From the NCBI GenBank assembly GCA_024234075.1, contig JACKOV010000002.1, positions 885,001 through 949,000 on the forward strand: 64,000 bases of DNA. The letters run 5' to 3'. A program made the position numbers and the translations under genes. The notes below the pieces were generated by a model. It had not been told where the DNA came from. It did not search any database and worked only from the letters and a program-made list of their open reading frames with translations. This document shows, piece by piece, positions 28,401 through 36,236 of this stretch (its first letter is position 1; each line of letters starts with the position of its first letter). The DNA comes from Nevskiaceae bacterium (lineage in GTDB: Bacteria > Pseudomonadota > Gammaproteobacteria > Steroidobacterales > Steroidobacteraceae).

Positions 28401-28704
28401 GCTCGCGGGCATCATCGTCCGCAATTCCATCCTGCTGGTCGATTTCATCAACAGCGAGCTGGCGAACGGCGCGAGGCTCGAGGATGCGGTGGTGCATGCG
28501 GGCGCGATCCGTGCCAGGCCGATCGCACTGACTGCGCTCGCGGCGATGATCGGTGCGTTCTTCATTCTCGACGACCCAATCTTCAACGGGTTGGCCGTGT
28601 CGCTGATCTTCGGCATCCTGGTTTCGACTGTGCTGACGCTGGTCGTGATTCCGGTCATCTACTACGCCTATCTGCGACGCCGCGGAGGCATCTCATGCGC
28701 ATGA
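25417..28704 (+). CDS. RND-superfamily efflux pump permease
   Basis: A 1095-residue inner-membrane pump in the AcrB/MdtB superfamily. It has twelve expected membrane helices with two large periplasmic loops. The proton-relay pair is Asp428-Asp429 in GILVDDAIVIVENI. The position of AcrB Lys940 is Arg1002 (GIIVRNSILLVDF), a conservative change seen in non-AcrB branches. A TTG start overlaps the adaptor stop. An inserted loop of about 60 mostly polar residues (about 525-585) lies before the second half. The operon order adaptor-pump-TolC and ArsR control suggest export of a toxic or reactive compound; the substrate is unknown. Confidence 0.92.
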   Translation: MNPVSPPHAGLGLSGRLAAFFLCNPLTPLIAVAALLLGLFAVLVTPREEEPQIDVTFANVFVPFPGASSEQVESLVASPMEQLLSEMVGVKHIFSTSTPGLAVLTVQFEVGEPRTAAIVRLYDAIHSNRDWRPANLGVGEPLVRPGGIDDVPILALTLWTRDPSRGAWELGQVARSIETEIQRVPGTRDVYTIGSPANLVRVQLDAQRLASHQLTVAEVAAALQAANLVRQAGSLVGQGRAIPVQIGEFLAGADEVAGLVVGTHGGKPVYLEDVAEVGAAPELPVSHVWFGSGAAARADQAVEHAPAVTIAVSKKPGENAIDVSRQVLERIRVLESSHLPEGVEVSVTRNYGVTADDKAQKLIQKLLFATASVVLLVVLTMGRREAAVVGAAVIVTLAATLFASWAWGFTINRVSLFALIFSIGILVDDAIVIVENIHRRMALERAPLDALIPRAVDEVGGPTILATFTVIAALLPMAFVSGLMGPYMSPIPINSSMGMLISLAVALVFTPWLSRKLLGSAHDAAGAPAAAGEQGGDGEHAVEKVAVPPRDRIQELFTRLIRPLLEGEAGKRRRHRLYWGVLAAIVVAVSLAAVQLVVLKMLPFDNKSEFQVVLDMPEGTPLETTARALDELAAVVRALPEVSDFQAYAGTSAPINFNGLVRQYNLRQRPELGDLQVNLVDKHRRDRQSHEIALAVRPQLAQIAQRYGATLQVVEVPPGPPVMAPIVAEIYGPSRAEQRRVAGELRKLFDTTPDIVDGNDSLEAEAMRLTLLVDRDKAARLGVSQQQVGEVLAAALGGFDATFVHGGRERQPVAVRLQLPAGDMADVGSLLELELRGADGAMLPLSEIVEVRESAWDGAIHHKDLLPVVYVTGDMAGRLDSPLYGMFRIVGRAGGPPPAGLGLSQRFIEPPASPNELAIKWDGEWQITYETFRDMGLAYAVGLVLIYLLVVAQFGSYAVPLIIMAPIPLTLIGVMPGHALLGAQFTATSMIGMIALAGIIVRNSILLVDFINSELANGARLEDAVVHAGAIRARPIALTALAAMIGAFFILDDPIFNGLAVSLIFGILVSTVLTLVVIPVIYYAYLRRRGGISCA

Positions 28705-30014
28705 CAGCAGGTGTCTGGATATCGGGGTTCGTGGCCGTGCTGCTCGCCATGTTCGTGGCGCAGCCTGCGAACGCGGTCGAGTCGTTGCAGCAGGCCTGGG
28801 CGCTGGCGCTGCAGCACGATCCGACGCTGGCTGCGACCGCGGCCGACGCCGAGGCTGCCGCAGCACGGCTGCGTGCGGCGCGCGGTGCACGTCTACCCGG
28901 CCTGGAGATGGGCGCGTCCTATACCCGTTTCGCAGTGACGCCGGCTCTGGAAGTCGGCGGTGGCGGCTTGTCCTTGCGTACACCACCGATCTTCGATGGC
29001 GACGACACGGTCATGGCCGGAACCCGGCTCACGCTACCGCTCTATGCGGGGGGCAGTCTCGCCGCCGGTGTCACGGCCGCGGAGCAGGGCAGTCGGGCCG
29101 CACAGGCCATGGCGCAGCAGGCGGCCGCTGCGCTGCGGCTCGAGGTGGCCAACCACTACTTCACGTTGCTGCGCGCCCGGCGTGCACTTGCGACGGCCGA
29201 TGCCGCGGTCGAGAGTCTGGCGGCCCACGTTGCCGATGTGCAGGTCATGGTCGATCGCGGCGAGGTGGCAGGCAATGACCTGCTGGCCGCGCGGGTCGCC
29301 CTGGCGAACGGGCGGCAGCAGCGATTGCGCGCCGCGAACGCGGTGGAGCTGGCGCGGGCGACCTACAACCGTCGCCTCGGGCAGCCGCTCGACCGACTCG
29401 CGGAACTCGATGCGCGGCCGGCGCAGGGCGCGGGCGATGACCTGGTGGCCAGGCCGCTGGTGAGCCTGGTGGAAGCGGCGCTCGCGAATCGGCTCGAGCT
29501 CGGTGTGCTGGAGGCGCAGGCGGCCGCATTCGATGCACAGGCGCGCATCGAGCACGGCCGCTTGCTGCCGCAGCTGGTCCTGACCGCTGCCTACGACCAT
29601 CTCGAAACCACGGTCCTCGATCGCGAGCAATTCGCGAGCGCGGGCATCGGCTTGCGCTGGACGCTGTTCGACGGCGGACAGGTTCGTGCCCGTGCGACTG
29701 CGCTGCGTCGGCAGGGTAGCGCTGTCCGCCTGCGTCGCAACGATCTGCAGACTCAGCTGGAGTTGCAGGTCCGCGAAGCCTGGCTCGGTGTCGGCGAGGC
29801 CGATGCGCGCCGTACCGTCGCCGGTGAAGCCGTGGCCCAGGCCGAGGAGAACCTGCGCATCAGTCGCGAGCTGTATGGCGCGGGCCTCGTGGCCCATACG
29901 CAGGTGCTGGATGCGATCGCACTGCAGGTCACAGCGGTCAACCATCGCGACGATGCCGAGCACGACGCCGGGTTCGCGCGCCTGCGCCTGCAATGGGCGA
30001 TCGGCGAGCTCTAG
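28695..30014 (+). CDS. TolC-family outer-membrane efflux protein
   Basis: A 439-residue protein with a signal peptide (about 1-26, ending QPANA) and two TolC/OEP repeats of long amphipathic helices (about 30-215 and 235-435). The start is the ATG at 28695 after gcggaggc, overlapping the pump gene by 10 bases; the frame is open further upstream only as a shadow of the pump. It forms the outer channel of the tripartite system encoded by the three genes before it. Confidence 0.9.
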   Translation: MRMTAGVWISGFVAVLLAMFVAQPANAVESLQQAWALALQHDPTLAATAADAEAAAARLRAARGARLPGLEMGASYTRFAVTPALEVGGGGLSLRTPPIFDGDDTVMAGTRLTLPLYAGGSLAAGVTAAEQGSRAAQAMAQQAAAALRLEVANHYFTLLRARRALATADAAVESLAAHVADVQVMVDRGEVAGNDLLAARVALANGRQQRLRAANAVELARATYNRRLGQPLDRLAELDARPAQGAGDDLVARPLVSLVEAALANRLELGVLEAQAAAFDAQARIEHGRLLPQLVLTAAYDHLETTVLDREQFASAGIGLRWTLFDGGQVRARATALRRQGSAVRLRRNDLQTQLELQVREAWLGVGEADARRTVAGEAVAQAEENLRISRELYGAGLVAHTQVLDAIALQVTAVNHRDDAEHDAGFARLRLQWAIGEL

Positions 30015-30095
30015 CTAGAATGGCTTGACCGTGCCGATGAAGGCCACGCTCAGGATGCCGATCCAGTAGAGATAGGCGATCGCCCGGCTCAGCAC
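30015..30095 (-). CDS. Possible 26-residue membrane peptide
   Basis: A short frame beginning at a GTG and ending in the hydrophobic stretch AYLYWIGILSVAFIGTVKPF, enough for one membrane helix. A weak AGCAAGG precedes the GTG. Its stop is adjacent to the stop of the convergent TolC-family gene. It could be a small membrane protein, the broken end of a larger one, or chance; nothing else supports it. Confidence 0.22.
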   Translation of the reverse strand: MLSRAIAYLYWIGILSVAFIGTVKPF

Positions 30096-30211
30096 GCCTT
30101 GCTGGTTCCGGTGTTGCTGGCTACGCCGATGGGTTCGACGATGCTGTGGCAGGTGGCGACCGACCAGCCTGCAGCAGGCGGTACGGCGTCGCTGAGCGAC
30201 GCTTCGACGGG

Positions 30212-30649
30212 TCAGGCAGCGTGGGTGCCGGGCGAGGGCGGCGGGAAACGCTCGCGCAATACCCGGGCGAGCGCCCGGCAGGCATCGGTGGTGGTGAACA
30301 CGCCGACCAGCTTGCCACCGCGGGTCACCATGGCCGAGCCGATGTGTCGCTCGGCCATGGTCTGTGCGACCAGGTCGAGGGGGGTGTCGGCTGCCACCGT
30401 GTAGGCCTCGTCTTGATAGACATCGCGGACCCGCAGCGGGGAATCCACCGCTCGTTCCGGCCCGGGTGCTGCAGCGACCCGCAGGTCGCGGTCGCTGAGC
30501 ATGCCGCACAGACGGCCTTGCGACATCACCGGCAGGTGCCGGAAGCCCTTGGCATCCATCATCAACCGAGCTTCGGCGAGCGTGGCGTCGAGATCGATCG
30601 AATAGGGAAAGGGCGTCATCATAGCGATGACCTGGGGCATGTGTTTCAT
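30212..30649 (-). CDS. CBS-domain-pair protein
   Basis: A 145-residue cytosolic protein made of two CBS motifs (about 8-60 and 72-130): the first with DATLAEARLMMDAKGFRHLPV and GMLSDRDL, the second with DTPLDLVAQTMAERHIGSAMV and GVFTTTDACRAL. Stand-alone CBS pairs bind adenine nucleotides and act as energy or redox sensors. GAGGTACC lies before the ATG. No effector gene is fused or overlapping, so its target is unknown. Confidence 0.9.
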   Translation of the reverse strand: MKHMPQVIAMMTPFPYSIDLDATLAEARLMMDAKGFRHLPVMSQGRLCGMLSDRDLRVAAAPGPERAVDSPLRVRDVYQDEAYTVAADTPLDLVAQTMAERHIGSAMVTRGGKLVGVFTTTDACRALARVLRERFPPPSPGTHAA

Positions 30650-30702
30650 CGGACCGGTACCTCATGCGGGTCGAGCACGCGGGCGGGTCGATGCCGGATA
30701 GC

Positions 30703-30731
30703 GCCGCCGGGTGTGGCGTACACCCGGCGGC
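30703..30731 (-). terminator. Stem-loop behind the deleted TonB receptor gene
   Basis: GCCGCCGGGTGT (30703-30714) and ACACCCGGCGGC (30720-30731) form a perfect 12-bp stem with a 5-base loop. It lies 23 bp past the stop of the minus-strand receptor remnant and before the CBS gene start. No T tract follows, so termination strength is uncertain. Confidence 0.5.
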
Positions 30732-30754
30732 GGCATCACTCGGACGGTGGACCC

Positions 30755-31495
30755 TCAGAAATCGTAGCGCAGCCGCACCGACCAGCGCCGCGGCTCCGGT
30801 AGGTACGGGTACACGAGGTACGAGACCACATACGACTCGCTGCTGCAATTGGTGCAGCCCGCAGTCAGTGACCAGCGGCCGTCGAACCACTCGGTGCGGG
30901 CGCCGGCCTCGTAGGACCAGACCTTCTCGGCGGCGAAATCGAGTGCGAGGCGGCCGAAGTTGGCACGCGCGTTCCAGCCCCCGGACTTGAAACCACGGGT
31001 CGCGGATGCAAACAGCATCACGTCGTCGGTGTAGCGGATGTCGGCAGTCGCGGTCAGGCGGTCGGTGAGGCTGTAGTCGGCCTGGAAATAGACTGCGGCC
31101 GACTGTGTCTTGTTCATCATCGTCCGGTCCTGCGTGACCGTGGGCGGGCCACTCAGCGGCAGACTGCTGTTCGCGAACGAGGTGTCGTTGTCGTCATAGA
31201 AGCCGAACGGACCGGTGACGTATTTCATCCGGCCGCTGGCCGTGTTGCCGGTGAGTTTGATTTCCTGCGTGAACTGCACATGCTCGCCGTCGTTGACCAG
31301 CGGCGTGGTCGAACCGGCCATTGCGCTGACCGCGATCGGTACTTCCCGCAGTTTCTCCGCGCGCCGTTGGGCGGTCACCACGACCTCCTCGATGGCAGAA
31401 TCGGAGGGCTGTCGGGTGGACTGCTGCTGGGCAATTGCGCCGCTCGAGGCGAGCAATGAGATCGACAGCAAGATCAGTGCGTTGCGGGTGGTCAC
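30755..31495 (-). pseudogene. Internally deleted TonB-dependent receptor, frame intact
   Basis: A 246-residue open frame that keeps pieces of a receptor normally about 750 residues long. Present are a signal peptide (1-22, ending GAIAQ), the TonB box and plug start (IEEVVVTAQRR, VPIAVSAMAG), a mid-barrel piece (VNDGEHVQFTQEIKL), another (SAAVYFQADYSLTDRLTATA), the piece FASATRGFKSGGWNAR with KVWSYEAGARTEWFDGRWSL, and the C-terminal strand ending VRLRYDF. Comparing with the complete receptor at 48604-50877 shows that most of the plug and several barrel segments are missing at three or more points, each time without loss of frame. The start is a GTG at 31495. It cannot form a normal barrel with a plug; a pseudogene is most likely, although the preserved frame and ends are odd. 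Confidence 0.75.
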
Positions 31496-31764
31496 GACGG
31501 CGGTTTACTCCGTGAGACCAATTCGTGGATGGGTGACAACAAATCAGCATCGAGGCTGCGCCGGACTGTTGGAATTCCACAACGGCCAGCTTGACGGGGG
31601 GCGGCGCTTGTCGCGACCGGCCCGGCAGCGGCACACTGCAGCCGTTGACCGGCAGGGCCGACGACAGCGCAATCCTGTTGTGTCCGCGCCAGTCCGACAT
31701 GAACACCCTGGCGCCGCCTCCGCAGGGGCGCGGCGTCGCCGACCCAAGATGAGGACTGGATGAC

Positions 31765-32064
31765 ATGACAGCCCAGACGCCCGCTACGGCGGTGAAGTTG
31801 CCACGGCAGACTCGCGGCAAGCGCCCGCATTTCTTTGACGATCCGGCACTCGATCAGATGATGACCTTCCTGCTCGAGCTGACGACCGAGGTTTCGGTGA
31901 TGCGCGAGCGGCTCGACACCGTGGAGCGTTTGCTCGAGCGTGACGGCAAGGTCACGCGCGAGACGATCGAGGCCTATATTCCCGATGCCGACATCGAGAA
32001 GGTGCGCGCCGCCTGGCGGGACGCTTACGTCAAGCGGGTGTTCCGCATGCATCCGGCAGGCTGA
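31765..32064 (+). CDS. Hypothetical protein with coiled-coil segment
   Basis: A 99-residue protein without a family name I recognise. The central part (FDDPALDQMMTFLLELTTEV followed by MRERLDTVERLLERDG) predicts an amphipathic helix or short coiled coil. The C-terminal part (ETIEAYIPDADIEKVRAAWR) is also helical. It precedes an SDR gene by 37 bp on the same strand, and the next genes overlap, so it is probably the first gene of the SDR/methyltransferase/hydrolase operon. It might be a small subunit or chaperone for an enzyme of that operon. Confidence 0.65.
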   Translation: MTAQTPATAVKLPRQTRGKRPHFFDDPALDQMMTFLLELTTEVSVMRERLDTVERLLERDGKVTRETIEAYIPDADIEKVRAAWRDAYVKRVFRMHPAG

Positions 32065-32101
32065 GTCGCCCGCCGGACATTGCGCAGGAGATCGTTCTAA
32101 G

Positions 32102-32956
32102 GTGTATCCGGATCTGAAGAACAAGGTGGCCATCGTCACGGGTGCAGGCCGCACCCAAGGGCTCGGGGCGGCGATCGTGCGTCGCCTGGCGCAGGAAGGC
32201 GCCCGGCTGGTGATCCACGATCTCGGTCAGACCAAGGGCGAGATGGCGCCGCAGCACGGCGTCGGCCTGGTCGACGAGCTGGAACAGGTCGCAGAGTCCG
32301 TGCGTGCGCTGGGCGCCGAAGCGACGACGTTCGCCGGCGACATGCTGCTCGAAGCCGATGTCGAGGCGATGGTCGCGCATGCGGTGCGGACCTTCGGACG
32401 GGTCGACATCCTGGTCAACAACGCCGGTGTCGGCTATTTGTTCGGCCCGCTGCTGGACATGACCCAGGAACGCTGGGATACCACCCTCGGCGTCAATCTG
32501 CGCGGCTGCTTCTTTGCGATCAAGCATGTGGCGCGGCAGATGGTGAAGCAGGGGCCACAGGGCGACTGGGGTGCCGGGCGGATCGTCTCGGTGGCGAGCC
32601 GTGCGGCGAAATCCGGCTCCTCCTATACCTCGGCCTACGTGGCTTCGAAGCACGGGCTGGTCGGGCTCACGCGTGCGGCGGCCATCGAGCTCGGTCCGCA
32701 CCGCATCAACGTCAATACTGTCTGCCCGAACCACGTTACGACGGGTCTCGGCGCCTGGCAGAATGAATTCATGGCCAAGGCCCGCGGTTATTCGTCGGTC
32801 GAGGATTACCTCGCGGCGATGCGCGGGCGGATCCCGCTCGGCCGGGTCGGCCTGGTCGACGATACGGCCAAGGCTGTGGCCTTTTTGTGCTCGTCCGAGG
32901 CGACCTACATCACGGGCGAGGCGATGAACGTGTCTGGTGGCGAGGAGATGCACTGA
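32102..32956 (+). CDS. Short-chain dehydrogenase/reductase (SDR)
   Basis: A 284-residue NAD(P)-dependent oxidoreductase. The cofactor motif is TGAGRTQGLG (13-22), the strand motif is NNAG, and the catalytic Tyr179 and Lys183 are in AYVASKHG with the Ser region VSVASRAAKSG before them. The C-terminal GEAMNVSGGEEMH is typical of classical SDRs. The start is a GTG at 32102 with AGGAG about 12 bases upstream; the longer frame upstream overlaps the previous gene. It overlaps the methyltransferase gene by TGATG. It likely oxidises or reduces a hydroxyl/keto group of the operon's substrate. Confidence 0.9.
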   Translation: MYPDLKNKVAIVTGAGRTQGLGAAIVRRLAQEGARLVIHDLGQTKGEMAPQHGVGLVDELEQVAESVRALGAEATTFAGDMLLEADVEAMVAHAVRTFGRVDILVNNAGVGYLFGPLLDMTQERWDTTLGVNLRGCFFAIKHVARQMVKQGPQGDWGAGRIVSVASRAAKSGSSYTSAYVASKHGLVGLTRAAAIELGPHRINVNTVCPNHVTTGLGAWQNEFMAKARGYSSVEDYLAAMRGRIPLGRVGLVDDTAKAVAFLCSSEATYITGEAMNVSGGEEMH

Positions 32957-34140
32957 TGTCCGCTCAACCGATCGTCGATATCGAAACCCTGTACCGTCCC
33001 ACCCACGACGAGCGCGCACGGCAGCAGTTCGTCAGTACGCTGCGCAAGCATGCGATCGTCGACATGCGTGCCGACTTGAAGCGGGACTGGGAGTCGCGGG
33101 TCGAGCCGGCATTGCAGGCGCGTGGCGAAGCGCCTGCGGACTGGCGCGGCATCGAGCGCGCGATGGAAGCGGAACCGTCGTTCCGCTTCTACAGCTCGGT
33201 CCGCTACAACGTCCAGGAGATGACCTTCCTGTCGGTTCAGGAGCCGGTCGAGCGGGCGCTCGACGGGATGATCGACGTCGCCCGGGAGGCCGCGAAGCGC
33301 AACCCCGCCGGCGGCTCGTTGCGGCTCACGCCGAACTTCGAGGTGCCGCGTTACGTTTCCTCGCTCGACATCCACCTGATTCCCGGCTCGTTCCATTCCG
33401 AGTACACCCAGGACGATGTCGCGCAGGGTGCGGTGGTGGCATTCGGCAGCAAGGTGTTCGGTGGTCAGCACCCGTTCCGCAAGAAGGCCGGCGCGGTCGC
33501 GGAGTCGGTCGGCCACTGGCTGCATCTGAAATATCCGGATTTCAAGCCGCGCCGCATCCTCGATCTCGGAACCTGCAGCGGCAAGAACCTGTTCCCGTAT
33601 GCCGAAGTGTTTCCCGGGGCCGAGCTGTACGGCATCGATGCGGGCGCGCCGCTGCTGCGTTTCGGCCATGCCCAGGCCGAAGCGGCCGGGTTGCCCGTGC
33701 ACTTCAGCCAGCAGAATGCCGAATCGCTCGATTTTCCCGACGGCCACTTCGACCTGATCGTTTCGAGCTTTTTCTTCCACGAGATTCCGCTGAAGTCGAC
33801 CCACAAGATACTGCGCGAATGTCACCGGCTGCTGGCGCGGGGCGGCATGATGGTGCAGATGGAACTGCCCAACGAGGCTGCGGTCAGCGCCTACGAGAAT
33901 TTCTTCTGGAACTGGGATACCGGCAACAACGCCGAGCCCTTCTACACCACGTTCCGTTCGCAGGATCCGATAGCGCTGTCCACGGCGGCCGGCTTTGCGG
34001 CCGAGCAGTCGTTCGCCCACCTGATTCCCGACTGGGTGACCTTCGGCGAAGAGCGCTATCGGCGCTTCGTCAAGGGCGAACTGCCTGCGCCGGCGCACGG
34101 CAGCGGTGGCTGGTTCGTGTTCGGCGCACGCAAGACGTGA
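32956..34140 (+). CDS. SAM-dependent methyltransferase (class I)
   Basis: A 394-residue protein. The C-terminal half (about 195-390) is a Rossmann methyltransferase with motif I DLGTCSGKN (Asp203 on), the acidic residue of ELYGIDAG, and the post-motif FDLIVSSFFFHEI. The N-terminal about 190 residues are helical and not a domain I recognise, but may form the substrate lid. Translation couples to the SDR through TGATG and to the following hydrolase through GTGA. The methyl acceptor is unknown. Confidence 0.87.
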   Translation: MSAQPIVDIETLYRPTHDERARQQFVSTLRKHAIVDMRADLKRDWESRVEPALQARGEAPADWRGIERAMEAEPSFRFYSSVRYNVQEMTFLSVQEPVERALDGMIDVAREAAKRNPAGGSLRLTPNFEVPRYVSSLDIHLIPGSFHSEYTQDDVAQGAVVAFGSKVFGGQHPFRKKAGAVAESVGHWLHLKYPDFKPRRILDLGTCSGKNLFPYAEVFPGAELYGIDAGAPLLRFGHAQAEAAGLPVHFSQQNAESLDFPDGHFDLIVSSFFFHEIPLKSTHKILRECHRLLARGGMMVQMELPNEAAVSAYENFFWNWDTGNNAEPFYTTFRSQDPIALSTAAGFAAEQSFAHLIPDWVTFGEERYRRFVKGELPAPAHGSGGWFVFGARKT

Positions 34141-35216
34141 GTCGCGGCGCGCGTGGGGCGATCGGTCCGGCAGGCCGTGGCCGCAGGTCGTGCATTCGTG
34201 TCGCCTGCGCTGGAATGTTGTGCGGCAGCCTGTTGCTGTTCGCCGCGGCAGGGCCGGTCGTGGCGGCGGAGACCGCGGCCGGAGACTCGGCCGTGAACGG
34301 CGGCTCGGCCACCACCGGAGCGGCTTTCGCCGATCCGCAGTCATGGGCGCCGCCGGCGCATGCTACGCCGGGCGCCGTGCCGGTGCCCGCAGGCGTGCGG
34401 GTCGTGCGCGGCTACGCCGATACGCCGCTTGGGCAGGTGCACTATCAGGATGTCGGCGACGGTCCGGCCAGTGCCAGTCCGGCAATAGTGCTGCTGCATC
34501 AGGTGCCGTGGTTCCACGTGTACTACAACCGCGTGCAGGCCGAGCTGGCGGCGCGAGGGTATCGCAGCATCGCGATCGACACGCCGGGCTACGGATTGTC
34601 GGCGCGGCTGAACCAGGAACCCGCGATTGCGGACTACGCTGCCGCGATCGATGCGGTGATGGGCCACCTGCGCCTGCGGCGTGCGGCGGTCGCCGGCCAT
34701 CACACCGGCAGTTCCATTGGTGTCGAGCTGGCACGCACCTATCCGCAGCGCGTGCAGTGCCTGATGCTGCACGGCGTGCCGCTCTATACCGAAGCCGAGG
34801 CCAGGACCCGCCTCGAAGCGCCTCACTGGGATCAGCGATATCGTACCGACGGCAGCCATCTCGCCGATCGCTGGGCCTACCTGGGCGGGCGAATCGCCGG
34901 CAGCCCGGATTCGGTCCAGTGGTCCACGCTGTCGATGTGGATTTCCGGCGAGACCGAGTGGTATGGCCATCACGCCGTGTTCAAGTACGACATGCAGTCG
35001 GCACTCGCTGCATTGCGCGTGCCGGTGGTGGTGTTCAACAACGATCTGGACCTGTTGGGCTATACGGTCGAGCGCGTGCGCGCACTACGGCCGGATTTCG
35101 CGATCCGGCAGCTCGAGAGTCGCAGCTCGAACATGCCGTTCGACGAGCCGGCGGCCTGGTCCGACGCCGTGGTCGAAGCGCTGGGCAGCTGCAGCAAGCA
35201 GACGGTTCGTCGCTGA
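34137..35216 (+). CDS. Exported alpha/beta-hydrolase-fold protein with GHHTG elbow
   Basis: A 359-residue protein. The GTG at 34137 overlaps the methyltransferase stop (GTGA) and gives a basic n-region followed by the signal core LCGSLLLFAAAGPVVAA, so export is likely; the ATG at 34215 would lack the basic part. The alpha/beta hydrolase core has HQVPWFHVYY (oxyanion region) and DTPGYGLSA. Its nucleophile elbow reads GHHTG (187-191), so His189 stands where Ser, Asp or Cys is expected. The usual C-terminal catalytic His is not evident either (SRSSNMPFDEP). It may bind rather than hydrolyse, or use an unusual mechanism. The hydrolase encoded at 42787 shares the HTG elbow. Confidence 0.82.
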   Translation: MSRGARGAIGPAGRGRRSCIRVACAGMLCGSLLLFAAAGPVVAAETAAGDSAVNGGSATTGAAFADPQSWAPPAHATPGAVPVPAGVRVVRGYADTPLGQVHYQDVGDGPASASPAIVLLHQVPWFHVYYNRVQAELAARGYRSIAIDTPGYGLSARLNQEPAIADYAAAIDAVMGHLRLRRAAVAGHHTGSSIGVELARTYPQRVQCLMLHGVPLYTEAEARTRLEAPHWDQRYRTDGSHLADRWAYLGGRIAGSPDSVQWSTLSMWISGETEWYGHHAVFKYDMQSALAALRVPVVVFNNDLDLLGYTVERVRALRPDFAIRQLESRSSNMPFDEPAAWSDAVVEALGSCSKQTVRR

Positions 35217-35242
35217 GCGGCGCCACGCCGCAGGGCGCGCGT

Positions 35243-35641
35243 GTCGGGATCGTGACGCTCGATCAGCGTCTTGATCGCGAGCGTTACCAGCGCCAGTAAC
35301 GACGCGGTCGCGAATGCGCCGAGCTGGTCGTATTCGTTGTAGAGGATCTCGAAGCGCGCAGCCTGCAACAGCTGGTCCGGGTCGATCGGCACGATGCGCA
35401 GGCCCGAGCCGGTCGGATCGTGCGCTTCATGCACGGATGCAATGGCCGGGGTTGCCGGCGGTGTGATCGCGTCGCCGCGGAGCGTGGCCTGGATCACGCG
35501 CGCCTGCATGCTGCCGGCGAGCTGTTTCACCAGCGGGTGGACGCGCAATGTCTCGCGAAGCATGGCATCCGGCGCACACAGCACCAGACCCGGAATCGGT
35601 GTCGGCAGGGTGTGGAAGCGGCGCAGGCCGGTGTCCGGCAT
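35243..35641 (-). pseudogene. Remnant ending like sulfate-ABC permease CysW
   Basis: The segment 35356-35243 encodes RFEILYNEYDQLGAFATAS followed by LLALVTLAIKTLIERHD. This closely resembles the extreme C-terminus of CysW (last periplasmic loop and last membrane helix). The rest of the permease is absent. The in-frame upstream part (35641-35357) has no membrane helices and is not recognised, and the frame runs on past the CysW-like end into the convergent hydrolase gene. I read it as the 3' scrap of a deleted cysW joined to unrelated sequence. The region 35217-35748 holds no other gene that I can support. Confidence 0.5.
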
Positions 35642-35748
35642 ATTCCCGCGCCTGGTACCGCAGTGGCCGATGCCGGGTTGCGGGTTTCACCGTTGCCTTG
35701 TGTGAAGCACGGATACTCGGCGGTCGGGGCCCGTGCTCGAATATCCGG

Positions 35749-36213
35749 ATGGCTGGTTTTCGTCGTTCTGCCATCGACTCGTGCGTGGCACTCGGAGGCT
35801 GCGCGCTGCTGCTCGGGGCGGCTTGGGGTGGTGCTTGGTGGGACGAAGCGACCCATGCCGGCTGGTCGAGCTGGGTGTCCGTGTGCCGCAGCGGTCCGCC
35901 AGATGCCTGGCTGGCGCTGCGGAGCTATGCGTTGCTGCTGCCAGGTTCGATCGCTGCTGTGCTCTGTGCGGGGCTGGTGCTGCTGGCCGGGGCCGCGTTG
36001 AGCGGCAGCGACCGGATCGCGCGCGGCAGCCTCGCCGGCCATGCGGCCTGCGTGCTGGCGATGCCGATCGCGGTCTATGGTTGTGCGCTGGCTGCCGCCG
36101 GTGCCGCGACGCTGCCGGCGCAGGCGGCGACCATGGTGCTGGTCGATCTCGGCGTGGTGATGTTGCTGATGCCGGTGCTGCTCGGCCTGTTGCGCCGACG
36201 GCAGGCATCGTAG
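35749..36213 (+). CDS. Hypothetical four-helix membrane protein
   Basis: A 154-residue protein with about four hydrophobic segments (CVALGGCALLLGAAWGGAWW, LLLPGSIAAVLCAGLVLLAG, AACVLAMPIAVYGCALAAAG and TMVLVDLGVVMLLMPVLLGL). No family is recognised. The start at 35749 has no clear ribosome-binding site. It precedes a di-haem cytochrome c gene by 23 bp on the same strand and could be its membrane partner. Confidence 0.55.
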   Translation: MAGFRRSAIDSCVALGGCALLLGAAWGGAWWDEATHAGWSSWVSVCRSGPPDAWLALRSYALLLPGSIAAVLCAGLVLLAGAALSGSDRIARGSLAGHAACVLAMPIAVYGCALAAAGAATLPAQAATMVLVDLGVVMLLMPVLLGLLRRRQAS

Positions 36214-36236
36214 GATTCGCCCCGGTTTCGGGTCGT

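Noticed and set aside
25456..28497. Antisense open frame of about 1000 codons across the RND pump gene
   Set aside because: It is a mirror of the pump's codon structure in GC-rich DNA; it has no family motifs and is rich in Arg, His and Asp.
30015..30890. Longer minus-strand frame spanning the CBS gene region
   Set aside because: It is out of frame with the well-supported CBS protein; only its last 26 residues look hydrophobic, kept as a low-confidence peptide.
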